In this document: one piece after another, positions 41,356 to 48,154 of the stretch
How the letters are laid out: every line of letters begins with the position of its first letter
Position numbering within the stretch: the first letter of the stretch is position 1
Source of the DNA: Flavobacteriia bacterium
GTDB taxonomy: Bacteria > Bacteroidota > Bacteroidia > Flavobacteriales > Schleiferiaceae
Reading direction: 5' to 3'
NCBI GenBank assembly: GCA_013373425.1
Contig: JABXHW010000041.1
Span: 1-48,154, forward strand
DNA: 48,154 nucleotides
Made by a program: the position numbers and the translations under genes
Notes under the pieces: model-generated
What the model was told of the DNA's origin: nothing
What the model saw: the letters and a program-made list of their open reading frames with translations, nothing else
Databases searched by the model: none

Positions 41356-41808
41356 ATGAGAACAACACTATTTGCTTTAGCGATATCAACATTCGCTTTC
41401 ACTGCTTGCGCACAGAGTGAGAATTCAAGTTCAGAGACTACATCTGAATCCAATGAGATGACCACTACTCAGGAACAAGAAGCTGAGGCTACGGTTCAGT
41501 CTGTTGGTCCGGCAGACTTTGCTTCGATGATGGAGTCGAATCCAGGCGTACTGGTAGATGTACGTACTCCAGAAGAGTATGGCGCTGGTCATTTGGAGGG
41601 TTCACAACTCATCAACTACTATGAGTCTGACTTCGAAGCAAAAGTGAGTGAGCTAGATCGTGATGTTCCTGTATACGTTTACTGCCGTTCAGGTGGTAGA
41701 AGCGGACGTTCAGCCAGTCAGTTGCACGACATGGGTTTCAAGACTGTGATTGACCTCAGTGGAGGCATTATGGCTTGGGAGTCTGCCGGTAAGGAAACGG
41801 TTAAGTAA
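41356..41808 (+). CDS. Rhodanese-like lipoprotein (exported sulfurtransferase)
   Basis: 150 aa with an export signal MRTTLFALAISTFAFTACAQS, lipobox-like T-A-C, then a Ser/Thr/Glu-rich spacer and a rhodanese domain (VLVDVRTPEEYGAGHLEGS, catalytic loop YCRSGGRSGRS). It would sit in the periplasm or anchored to a membrane, in contrast to its two cytoplasmic neighbours. The trio could carry sulfur on both sides of the membrane. Confidence 0.9.
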   Translation: MRTTLFALAISTFAFTACAQSENSSSETTSESNEMTTTQEQEAEATVQSVGPADFASMMESNPGVLVDVRTPEEYGAGHLEGSQLINYYESDFEAKVSELDRDVPVYVYCRSGGRSGRSASQLHDMGFKTVIDLSGGIMAWESAGKETVK

Positions 41809-41822
41809 GCGTCCACTGCTTC

Positions 41823-42038
41823 ATGAGCAAACTATTAGTCAATAGATATTTCTGGTGGGGCGTCGGTTTGTCCATCGGCGCCCTAGCTGGATACATTTAC
41901 TATCTCGAAGTGGGGTGCGCTTCGGGTTCGTGTGCCATCACCTCAAACCCTTGGAGAAGTTCTCTGTATGGAGGCGCCATGGGTGTGTTGTTGTTTGATG
42001 GCTTGCACAAAAAGGATATGTGGAGAAAGAACAACTAG
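41823..42038 (+). CDS. DUF6132-like small membrane protein
   Basis: 71 aa with two hydrophobic segments (about residues 11-28 and 47-60) and the Cys-containing phrase YYLEVGCASGSCAITSNPW, which fits DUF6132. Its two Cys between the segments could bind sulfur or metal. It follows the exported rhodanese by 14 bp, a common association in Bacteroidota by general knowledge. Confidence 0.85.
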   Translation: MSKLLVNRYFWWGVGLSIGALAGYIYYLEVGCASGSCAITSNPWRSSLYGGAMGVLLFDGLHKKDMWRKNN

Positions 42039-42064
42039 TTCTATTCGTCTCCCTTTCGGGTTCT

Positions 42065-42072
42065 TATCTTTG
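42065..42072 (+). promoter_or_regulatory. Putative -7 element of the DUF3365-thioredoxin unit
   Basis: TATCTTTG matches TAnnTTTG and lies 26 bp before the ATG of the DUF3365 gene. It suggests a separate transcript from the rhodanese cluster. Confidence 0.5.
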
Positions 42073-42098
42073 TAGGTAACCAACGATAATCGCTCGCT

Positions 42099-42710
42099 AT
42101 GAAACGCCTACTTCTTCTTCTTTTTATCCCAGTTGTTATAACGTCTTGTCAGTGTTCTGAACAACCTTCGGAGTCGATTACCCCTGAGTCATCTTTTACC
42201 GAACAGGATGCAATGACTGAAGGTGCAAAGATTTCTGGTCAGAGTCAGTCGGTACTAGCCGGAGTACTTCAGCAAAAGATTCAGGAGAGCGGCTTCGAAC
42301 ATGCAGTCAATTTCTGCAATGTGAACGCGCGAGCACTTGCGGACAGTCTATCCTTGGAATACAACGCAACGGTAAGAAGAACGTCTTTCCGAGTTAGAAA
42401 TTCGGAAAATACACCCGACTCACTCGACAGAGTGATGCTTGCCAAGTTCGAGTATGCTTTTGAAAATGATGAGAAGCCTGTTCAATCGGTTATTCAAGAT
42501 GAACAAGGCAATTACAGATACTACAATCCAATTCTAATCGCACCGGTTTGCCTCAATTGTCATGGCATGCCAGGCGAAGAGTTATCCGCTGATCTCCACG
42601 CACTCATCTTGGAGAAGTATCCTGAAGACGATGCTGTGGAATATGAGCTGGGTGACTTAAGAGGAGCGTGGGTTGTAGAATTCGCAATCGCTGTTAACGA
42701 TATTCAATGA
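42099..42710 (+). CDS. DUF3365 (Tll0287-like) c-heme lipoprotein
   Basis: 203 aa. Lipoprotein signal (LLLLLFIPVVITSCQCSEQ) then a sensory-type DUF3365 domain. The heme-binding motif CLNCH is within APVCLNCHGMPGEELS. FCNVNARALADSL is another family-like phrase with a Cys. Likely an exported redox or gas sensor or electron carrier. Overlaps the thioredoxin gene by 4 bp. Confidence 0.88.
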   Translation: MKRLLLLLFIPVVITSCQCSEQPSESITPESSFTEQDAMTEGAKISGQSQSVLAGVLQQKIQESGFEHAVNFCNVNARALADSLSLEYNATVRRTSFRVRNSENTPDSLDRVMLAKFEYAFENDEKPVQSVIQDEQGNYRYYNPILIAPVCLNCHGMPGEELSADLHALILEKYPEDDAVEYELGDLRGAWVVEFAIAVNDIQ

Positions 42711-43003
42711 GTTCGTTTAAAGAGATAATTGGAAAGGGAAATGTGTTGGTCGATTTTCACGCCACCTGGTGTGGGCCTTGTCATTCGCTCGCTCCTATTT
42801 TGCAGGAGTATGCAAAGGAGAACAGCGGTAAAGTCAAGGTGATAAAAATTGATATCGACAAGAACCAAGCACTAGCCGCGCAGCTCGGTATTCAAGGAGT
42901 GCCTACCATGATTTTGTACAAGGGTGGATCGCAGGTTTGGCGCAAGTCGGGTGTACTTCCAAAGCACATGCTTGAGGCGGAGCTCGCGCCGTTCGTGGAT
43001 TGA
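42707..43003 (+). CDS. Thioredoxin
   Basis: 98 aa with the active site WCGPC (in FHATWCGPCHSLAP) and cis-Pro in GVPTMIL. No signal peptide, so cytoplasmic. It reduces protein disulfides. Its ATG overlaps the DUF3365 gene, coupling it to an exported heme protein. Convergent with the SPOR gene, 0 bp spacing. Confidence 0.95.
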   Translation: MSSFKEIIGKGNVLVDFHATWCGPCHSLAPILQEYAKENSGKVKVIKIDIDKNQALAAQLGIQGVPTMILYKGGSQVWRKSGVLPKHMLEAELAPFVD

Positions 43004-43489
43004 TTACTCTTCGCGAATATCCTGCGGACTTAAGCGATGCATGTCTTCCACATCGAGTCTATTCTCATCCTCCTCTTCATCTTCGGTTTCCGGTCCGATC
43101 AGTGCCGGTGGGGCAATGGCGGTCTTCACTACAAACGCACCTGGGAAGGTTTCTCTAATTTCATTCAATGCCGCTTCGGCTTCGAAAGCTGAGCGATAGT
43201 TGCCAATTTGAATCTTATAGTCTGGGGTTTCAAACACCACATTCACCTCCATGTCAGGTAGTGAACGAATTACTTGGGATTTGAATCGGTTAGCACCTTG
43301 TCCTGTTCCATTGAAAACTTGCACGCGATACCCTTCCAAGGTTCGTCTCTCATTCACGCGTAAATAGTTCTCATACGACCGCGTAAAAGCCGGATTGGCT
43401 CTTTGACGTAATTCCCCTTGATTTTGCCCATAAGTAGGCTGGAAAACGAGAAACGCAAGGGTGCAGAGAATGAGACGAATGACCTTCAT
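43004..43489 (-). CDS. Exported SPOR domain protein
   Basis: 161 aa. Signal peptide MKVIRLILCTLAFLVFQPTYGQ. The SPOR-like part (about residues 52-125, GYRVQVFNGTGQGANRFKSQ to YKIQIGNYRSAFEAEAALNEI) binds denuded peptidoglycan in known members. An acidic tail (PETEDEEEDEN) follows. A -7-like TATCTTTG lies on the minus strand at 43507-43514. Confidence 0.88.
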   Translation of the reverse strand: MKVIRLILCTLAFLVFQPTYGQNQGELRQRANPAFTRSYENYLRVNERRTLEGYRVQVFNGTGQGANRFKSQVIRSLPDMEVNVVFETPDYKIQIGNYRSAFEAEAALNEIRETFPGAFVVKTAIAPPALIGPETEDEEEDENRLDVEDMHRLSPQDIREE

Positions 43490-43506
43490 GGGGTGCTAAA
43501 TTTTTA

Positions 43507-43514
43507 CAAAGATA
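43507..43514 (-). promoter_or_regulatory. Putative -7 element of the SPOR gene
   Basis: Minus-strand TATCTTTG, 17 bp before the ATG at 43489. No convincing -33 element is seen. Confidence 0.45.
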
Positions 43515-43618
43515 AAGAACGTTCAATTGTCGATGCTATGCGGGAGAGAACACAATTTAGAACGAGTATAAATTAAGTTTTCGTGACCAGAAGTGATGCT
43601 TCGAGGCCTTCTGTGTGT

Positions 43619-43626
43619 TAAATTTG
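43619..43626 (+). promoter_or_regulatory. Putative -7 element of the ACIII operon
   Basis: TAAATTTG matches TAnnTTTG, followed by a 38-nt leader to ATG 43665. It would drive actA and the genes behind it. Confidence 0.45.
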
Positions 43627-43664
43627 CCCACCGAAGTACGAAATCGTATCATTTGAGGTCCCTT

Positions 43665-44981
43665 ATGAAAAATCTTTACCGATTTCACGTTCGCTTCATC
43701 CCATTGATGCTTAGCATTTTTGCGATGAGCTTTACAGCGAACTCCGCAGACATCGAAGGTGATGTTATGGCGGGAAAGGATAAATTCAAAACCTATTGTG
43801 CCGCTTGTCACAAACTGGATGCTAAGGCTGTTGGCCCTGCTCTGGGAGGCGTAACTGATCGCCGTGATGAGGAATGGCTGTATGCTTGGATTAAGAACAA
43901 CGTTGAACTTAGAGCGTCTGGCGATGCTGATGCTATTGCCATTTTCGAAGAGTACAATGGTTCTGCAATGCCTGTGTTCCCGTACCTAACCGATCAGGAC
44001 ATTGCTAATATCTTGGCGTACACAGCGAATCCTCCGGTTCCAGCAGCTCCAGTAGGTGGAGGTGATGTAGCCGATGGTTCAGGCGCTGCAGCGGCTGACA
44101 ATGACATGGCCCTTTGGATCATGATCATTCTCGGCGCAGTGTTGATTGCACTGATTGCTATCCTATCTACCGTTAGAAACACACTCAAAGTAGTTAAAGG
44201 CGAAGATCCATCTACCGTTTTGGAAGATGCATCTAAGTATACTCGCTTCCTTGCGAAGAATACCGGCTTTATGACCGTCTTCACTGCTGTAGTAGCGATT
44301 GCGTTCTTGAACGTAGCTTACTGGTGGATGATGGGTGTTGGTGTTGAAGAAGGGTATATGCCTGAGCACCCAAGCGCAGGTCAGGTAGCCGAGCACGGTG
44401 TACAACCTATTGCCTTCTCACACGAGTTGCACGCGGGTCAGAATGAAATCGACTGTAACTACTGCCACAGTAGCGCACGTCACAGTGCCACTTCAGGTAT
44501 TCCATCAGCTAACGTTTGTATGAACTGTCACATGTATGTGAATGGTTCTGAAATCGTTGACCCAGCTACGAATCAGCCTAAGTACGGCGGTGAGCGTTCA
44601 CCAGAGATTCAGAAAATCTACAACGCTGTAGGTTGGGATCCAGAAACCATGTCTTACATCGAGGATTACGAGGTGCAGCCAATCAAATGGGTGCGCATTC
44701 ACAATCTACCTGATCTTGCATACTTCAACCACGCACAGCACGTAACTGCTGGCCAGATCGAGTGCCAAGAGTGTCACGGTCCGGTTGAAGAAATGGAAGT
44801 GATGTACCAATATAGCCCACTGACTATGGGATGGTGTATCAACTGTCACCGTGAAACTAAAGTCCAGTTGGGCAATGGTTTCTACGAAGACCAGCACGAT
44901 GCATTGGTTGAAAAGTATCACGGAGAAGACATCACCGTTGAAGACATCGGAGGTCTCGAGTGCGGTAAGTGTCACTATTAA
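43665..44981 (+). CDS. actA: Alternative complex III multiheme cytochrome c subunit ActA (with N-terminal monoheme domain)
   Basis: 438 aa from ATG 43665 (MKNLYRFHVRFIPLMLSIF). An N-terminal class I cytochrome domain has heme motif CAACH (45-49). A membrane segment (about 150-172) follows, then a second one, and a pentaheme domain with CNYCH, CMNCH, CQECH, CINCH and CGKCH. ACIII oxidises menaquinol and passes electrons to cytochrome c. The ORF can be read from 43593, but that extension lies before the signal peptide. From memory the fused form is standard in flavobacteria, so the fusion is not itself unusual. Confidence 0.92.
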   Translation: MKNLYRFHVRFIPLMLSIFAMSFTANSADIEGDVMAGKDKFKTYCAACHKLDAKAVGPALGGVTDRRDEEWLYAWIKNNVELRASGDADAIAIFEEYNGSAMPVFPYLTDQDIANILAYTANPPVPAAPVGGGDVADGSGAAAADNDMALWIMIILGAVLIALIAILSTVRNTLKVVKGEDPSTVLEDASKYTRFLAKNTGFMTVFTAVVAIAFLNVAYWWMMGVGVEEGYMPEHPSAGQVAEHGVQPIAFSHELHAGQNEIDCNYCHSSARHSATSGIPSANVCMNCHMYVNGSEIVDPATNQPKYGGERSPEIQKIYNAVGWDPETMSYIEDYEVQPIKWVRIHNLPDLAYFNHAQHVTAGQIECQECHGPVEEMEVMYQYSPLTMGWCINCHRETKVQLGNGFYEDQHDALVEKYHGEDITVEDIGGLECGKCHY

Positions 44982-44999
44982 TAACCCGGATCATTCATA

Positions 45000-47900
45000 A
45001 TGGCTACGACTAAGAAATATTGGAAGAGCTTCGACGAACTGGCAGAAACACCTACTGCCCAGAAGCTCGCTCAAAATGAGTTTGCTGAAGAGATTCCGGT
45101 TGAGGATTTCCTCGGTAACGACAACCTATCGAATTCAAACACTACCCGTCGTGACTTCTTGAAGTACTTGGGCTTCACTACGGCTGCCGCTACATTGGCT
45201 GCTTGTGAATCTCCTGTGGTAGAATCTATCCCATACGTAGTAAAGCCTGACGAGATTACTCCAGGCATGCCTAACTACTATGCGTCTACGTATAGTGATG
45301 GCAACGACTACGCTAGCGTGTTGGTTAAAACACGTGAGGGTCGCCCTATCAAGATTGAACCGAACGACATGGCCGCTTTCAACGGTGGGACTAATGCACG
45401 TGTTCAAGCTTCAGTTCTATCCCTTTACGATTCTGCTCGCCTTCGTGAGCCGATGAAAGGAGAAGAGGCTGCTTCTTGGGGTGATGTTATCGCTTCTCTT
45501 CGCGACGAGTTGAAGAGCGCAGATAACGCTGGTAAAGATGTTGTTCTTTTGACTTCATCCATCATCAGCCCATCTACTAAGCAAATCATCGCTGAGCTTG
45601 CGGCTCAGTACACCAACTTCCGTCACGTTACTTACGATGCCGTTTCTTACTCCAACAAGTTGGACGTTTGGGCGAACATCATGGGTCAGCGTGCACTTCC
45701 ACACTACAAGGTGGAGAATGCCGACTTGATTGTTGGCGTTGGTGCTGATTTCTTGGCGAACTACACAGGTCAGGATATGGCGAAGGCTTACGCTGATCGT
45801 CGCACTCCGGGCGAGGGTATGAACCGCCACATTCAAATTGAAACTCAATTGAGCCTTACCGGATCTAACGCCGATAAGCGCATCAAGGTAAAAGCTTCTC
45901 AGCACGGTGCCGTTTTGCTTCACCTTTACAATACCATCGCTTCTAAGATGGGCGAGGCTACCTTGGCTGGGTCGGAGCTTTCAGAAGAGCTTAAGACTAC
46001 AGTTGCAGGTGTAGCTGAAGAGTTGATGAACGCCGCAGGCAAGTCGCTTGTACTAGCTGGTAACAACAACTTTGCTCAAGAAGCATTGGCTGCCGGTATC
46101 AACCGCATGTTGGGCAACTTTGGCTCAACCGTAGATACTTCAGTAGCTGTTTACCTGCGTTCAGGAAACGACAACGATGTTTCTGCATTGTTGAGCGACA
46201 TGAACAGCGGTAAAGTAGGTGGTTTGATCACTTGGGGAGTTAACCCAGCGTACAGCTTGAACGGTTTTGCAGAAGCTGCCGCTAAAGTGGATACGACTGC
46301 AGCATTGACCGACAAGGTGGATGAGACTGCATCGGGTATGACTTACAAGCTTCCTGTGAATCACAACTTGGAGAGCTGGGGTGACTTCATGCCAACTTCA
46401 AATGTGTATTCAATCTCACAACCAACGATTCGTCCACTCTTCGACAGCATGCATGCTCAAGAGGTGTTGATCGCTCTCGCTGGTGGAGATCAGGATTACT
46501 ACTCTTACTTGAAAGGATTCTTCGGTTCGAAGATTCAGATGAACGCTCCTTTGCTCTCTTGGAACAAAGTGGTTCACGATGGATCAGCTGAAGTGCCAAA
46601 TATGTACAACGCTCCAGAAGCTATGGGTACCATCGACTGGGCCTCTTTAGCTGCTGCAGCTAACCAAGACGCAACATCTGCGGGTAGCATGGAAATCTTC
46701 TTCTACCAGAAAGCAGGTTTGGGTAACGGTAATCAGGCGAACAACCCATGGTTGCACGAACTTCCTGATCCAATTAGCCGTGTTTCTTGGGATAACTATG
46801 CTACTATCTCTTGGGCAGACGCTCAGAGCGAAGAAGATGGTGGTATGGGCCTTATGACAGATACAAACAGTGCAGGTGCTTACAACGGTAAGACTATCAC
46901 CATCACTGTTGGAGATAAAGTATTGAAAGAAGTTCCCGTATTCGTTCAGCCAGGTCAGGCTCAAGGCACAATTGGTCTTGCAGTAGGTTACGGTAGAACA
47001 ATGACGGGTAAGGCCGGAGACGATGTAGGTAAGAATGCTTACGAGTTGATGGACTTCGATCACTATGCTAACGACGTTGCTATTTCTGAAATCAGCAGCG
47101 GCCACCCACACGAGTTTGCCAGCATCCAGCTTGCACACACAATGATGGGTCGTAAGATTGTTAACGAAACAGATCTCAACACATTCCTCGGAGAAGATTC
47201 ATCAGCATGGAACGAGCTTCCATTGTTTGCTTCTCACAAAGGAAAGTTGACTTCTGGTGAAGCTAATCTTTGGGAAGACCACGATCACGAGACCGGAAAC
47301 ATGTGGAACATGTCAATGGACTTGAACAAGTGTATCGGTTGTGGTGCCTGTGTGGTTGCTTGTCACCTTGAAAACAACGTTCCTGTAGTAGGTAAGGAAG
47401 AAGTGCGCAAGCACCGCGATATGCACTGGTTGCGTATCGACCGCTACTACAGCAGTGACATGACTGAAGAAGTTGCTGAAGAAGAAGGAATTGGCGCAAT
47501 TGACAAGTTCAATGCCATGGAAGACCCGTCTGACAGCCCTTCTGTAGTATTCCAGCCAGTTATGTGTCAGCACTGTAACCACGCTCCTTGTGAGACTGTG
47601 TGTCCAGTAGGTGCTACCGTACACTCGAAGGAAGGTTTGAACCACATGGCGTACAACCGTTGTATCGGTACACGCTACTGTGCAAACAACTGTCCTTACA
47701 AAGTGCGTCGATTCAACTGGTTCAACTACCAGGGTAATGATGACTTCGCGAACGTGAATCCTGCTCAGGATGACTTCGGTCGCATGGTACTCAACCCAGA
47801 CGTTACTGTACGTGCTCGTGGTGTGATGGAGAAGTGTTCTCTATGTATCCAGCGCATCCAGTACAACAAGTTGGAAGCCAAGAAAGCAGGTCACCCAATT

Positions 47901-48086
47901 GAAGATGGTCAGTTCACTACCGCTTGTGCTCAAGCATGTGGAACAGGAGCTATCACATTTGGAGACGTAAACAATACCGAGAGCGCCGTATATGCAGCGA
48001 AGCAAGATCCTCGCGCATACCACTTGCTCGAAGAGGTAGGTACACAGCCATCTGTGTTCTATCAAACTAAAGTAAGAAACAAATAA
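45000..48086 (+). CDS. actB: Alternative complex III iron-sulfur/molybdopterin-like subunit ActB
   Basis: 1028 aa. Twin-arginine signal with RR at 50-51 ([19 protein letters not shown]) and a possible lipobox Cys69, preceded by the usual ~45-residue leader. Residues ~75-750 form a molybdopterin-oxidoreductase-like domain, though ACIII members lack cofactor. The C-terminal part binds Fe-S clusters ([39 protein letters not shown]). It follows actA by 18 bp. Function in electron transfer from quinol, with ActC. Confidence 0.95.
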   Translation: MATTKKYWKSFDELAETPTAQKLAQNEFAEEIPVEDFLGNDNLSNSNTTRRDFLKYLGFTTAAATLAACESPVVESIPYVVKPDEITPGMPNYYASTYSDGNDYASVLVKTREGRPIKIEPNDMAAFNGGTNARVQASVLSLYDSARLREPMKGEEAASWGDVIASLRDELKSADNAGKDVVLLTSSIISPSTKQIIAELAAQYTNFRHVTYDAVSYSNKLDVWANIMGQRALPHYKVENADLIVGVGADFLANYTGQDMAKAYADRRTPGEGMNRHIQIETQLSLTGSNADKRIKVKASQHGAVLLHLYNTIASKMGEATLAGSELSEELKTTVAGVAEELMNAAGKSLVLAGNNNFAQEALAAGINRMLGNFGSTVDTSVAVYLRSGNDNDVSALLSDMNSGKVGGLITWGVNPAYSLNGFAEAAAKVDTTAALTDKVDETASGMTYKLPVNHNLESWGDFMPTSNVYSISQPTIRPLFDSMHAQEVLIALAGGDQDYYSYLKGFFGSKIQMNAPLLSWNKVVHDGSAEVPNMYNAPEAMGTIDWASLAAAANQDATSAGSMEIFFYQKAGLGNGNQANNPWLHELPDPISRVSWDNYATISWADAQSEEDGGMGLMTDTNSAGAYNGKTITITVGDKVLKEVPVFVQPGQAQGTIGLAVGYGRTMTGKAGDDVGKNAYELMDFDHYANDVAISEISSGHPHEFASIQLAHTMMGRKIVNETDLNTFLGEDSSAWNELPLFASHKGKLTSGEANLWEDHDHETGNMWNMSMDLNKCIGCGACVVACHLENNVPVVGKEEVRKHRDMHWLRIDRYYSSDMTEEVAEEEGIGAIDKFNAMEDPSDSPSVVFQPVMCQHCNHAPCETVCPVGATVHSKEGLNHMAYNRCIGTRYCANNCPYKVRRFNWFNYQGNDDFANVNPAQDDFGRMVLNPDVTVRARGVMEKCSLCIQRIQYNKLEAKKAGHPIEDGQFTTACAQACGTGAITFGDVNNTESAVYAAKQDPRAYHLLEEVGTQPSVFYQTKVRNK

Positions 48087-48094
48087 CCTGACTA

Positions 48095-48154
48095 AAGGAG
48101 ATCGCTGATGCATTACGAAGCGCCTATACGTGAGCCCCTTATTATAGGAGACAA
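48095..48154 (+). CDS. actC: Alternative complex III NrfD-like subunit ActC (partial)
   Basis: The window ends after the first 15 codons of a gene at ATG 48108, reading MHYEAPIREPLIIGD, the familiar start of ActC, the integral quinol-binding NrfD-like subunit. A purine-rich AAAGGAG sits just before (48095-48101), a strong ribosome site for this group. It follows actB by 21 bp, confirming the ACIII operon order A-B-C. Confidence 0.85.

Noticed and set aside
43665-44981. Fusion of monoheme and pentaheme cytochromes as a novelty
   Set aside because: From memory this arrangement is usual for ACIII ActA in flavobacteria.

Overview
The window looks like a chromosome segment of a Bacteroidota bacterium, most likely a Flavobacteriales/Cryomorphaceae-like lineage of moderate GC. 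The indicators are type IX secretion C-terminal sorting domains, many short lipoproteins, promoter -7 elements of the TAnnTTTG type, a ftsX-DUF3098-uppP-truB cluster, a gamma-alpha fused 2-oxoacid:ferredoxin oxidoreductase, and the start of an alternative complex III (ACIII) operon. No tRNA, rRNA, CRISPR, transposase or prophage gene was recognised.

Layout. 1-950: the end of a type IX cargo gene and a small lipoprotein gene set between two identical 39-bp direct repeats. 966-6216 (minus): DUF4252-like lipoprotein, ABC-2 exporter ATPase and permease (4-bp overlaps), then leuS. 6303-10270: a DUF4442 protein (plus); rlmN with two lipocalin-like lipoproteins and another lipoprotein (minus); a secreted Omp28/thioredoxin-like type IX cargo (plus). 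10271-10656: a non-coding stretch of degenerate 8-bp repeats around two convergent terminators. 10657-15286: queA, a membrane protein, truB, uppP, DUF3098 and ftsX. 15559-19823: mrp-nifU-korA-korB, an overlapping Fe-S operon. 19824-23409: small anchored protein, CPBP protease with an unusual C-terminal half, YebC, a 200-bp octamer array, and OsmC. 23398-27248 (minus): an NtrC/NtrY-like response regulator and kinase followed by a serine hydrolase. 27471-40552 (plus): small exported protein, structured intergenic region, MacB-like ATPase, two large FtsX/MacB permeases, then three exported peptidases (S9, M61, M13). 40744-43003: three rhodaneses, DUF6132, DUF3365 c-heme protein and thioredoxin. 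43004-43489 (minus): SPOR protein. 43665-end: actA, actB and the start of actC.

How the genes work together. The ACIII genes form a quinol:cytochrome c oxidoreductase, and the preceding sulfur/thiol/heme genes fit a redox-maintenance neighbourhood. mrp and nifU probably supply Fe-S clusters used by KorAB. The kinase-regulator pair lies divergently from the MacB-like exporter, a plausible stress-sensing and efflux unit.

The most unusual signal is non-coding. Degenerate octanucleotide arrays with a G-rich strand (GG or GGA every 8 nt) begin at the T-tract of three different Rho-independent terminators and run in the direction of transcription. The best array has 25 octamers in one register without an indel. 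Other points of note are the repeat-flanked lipoprotein gene, an enlarged and divergent insertion in LeuRS, and the CPBP fusion.
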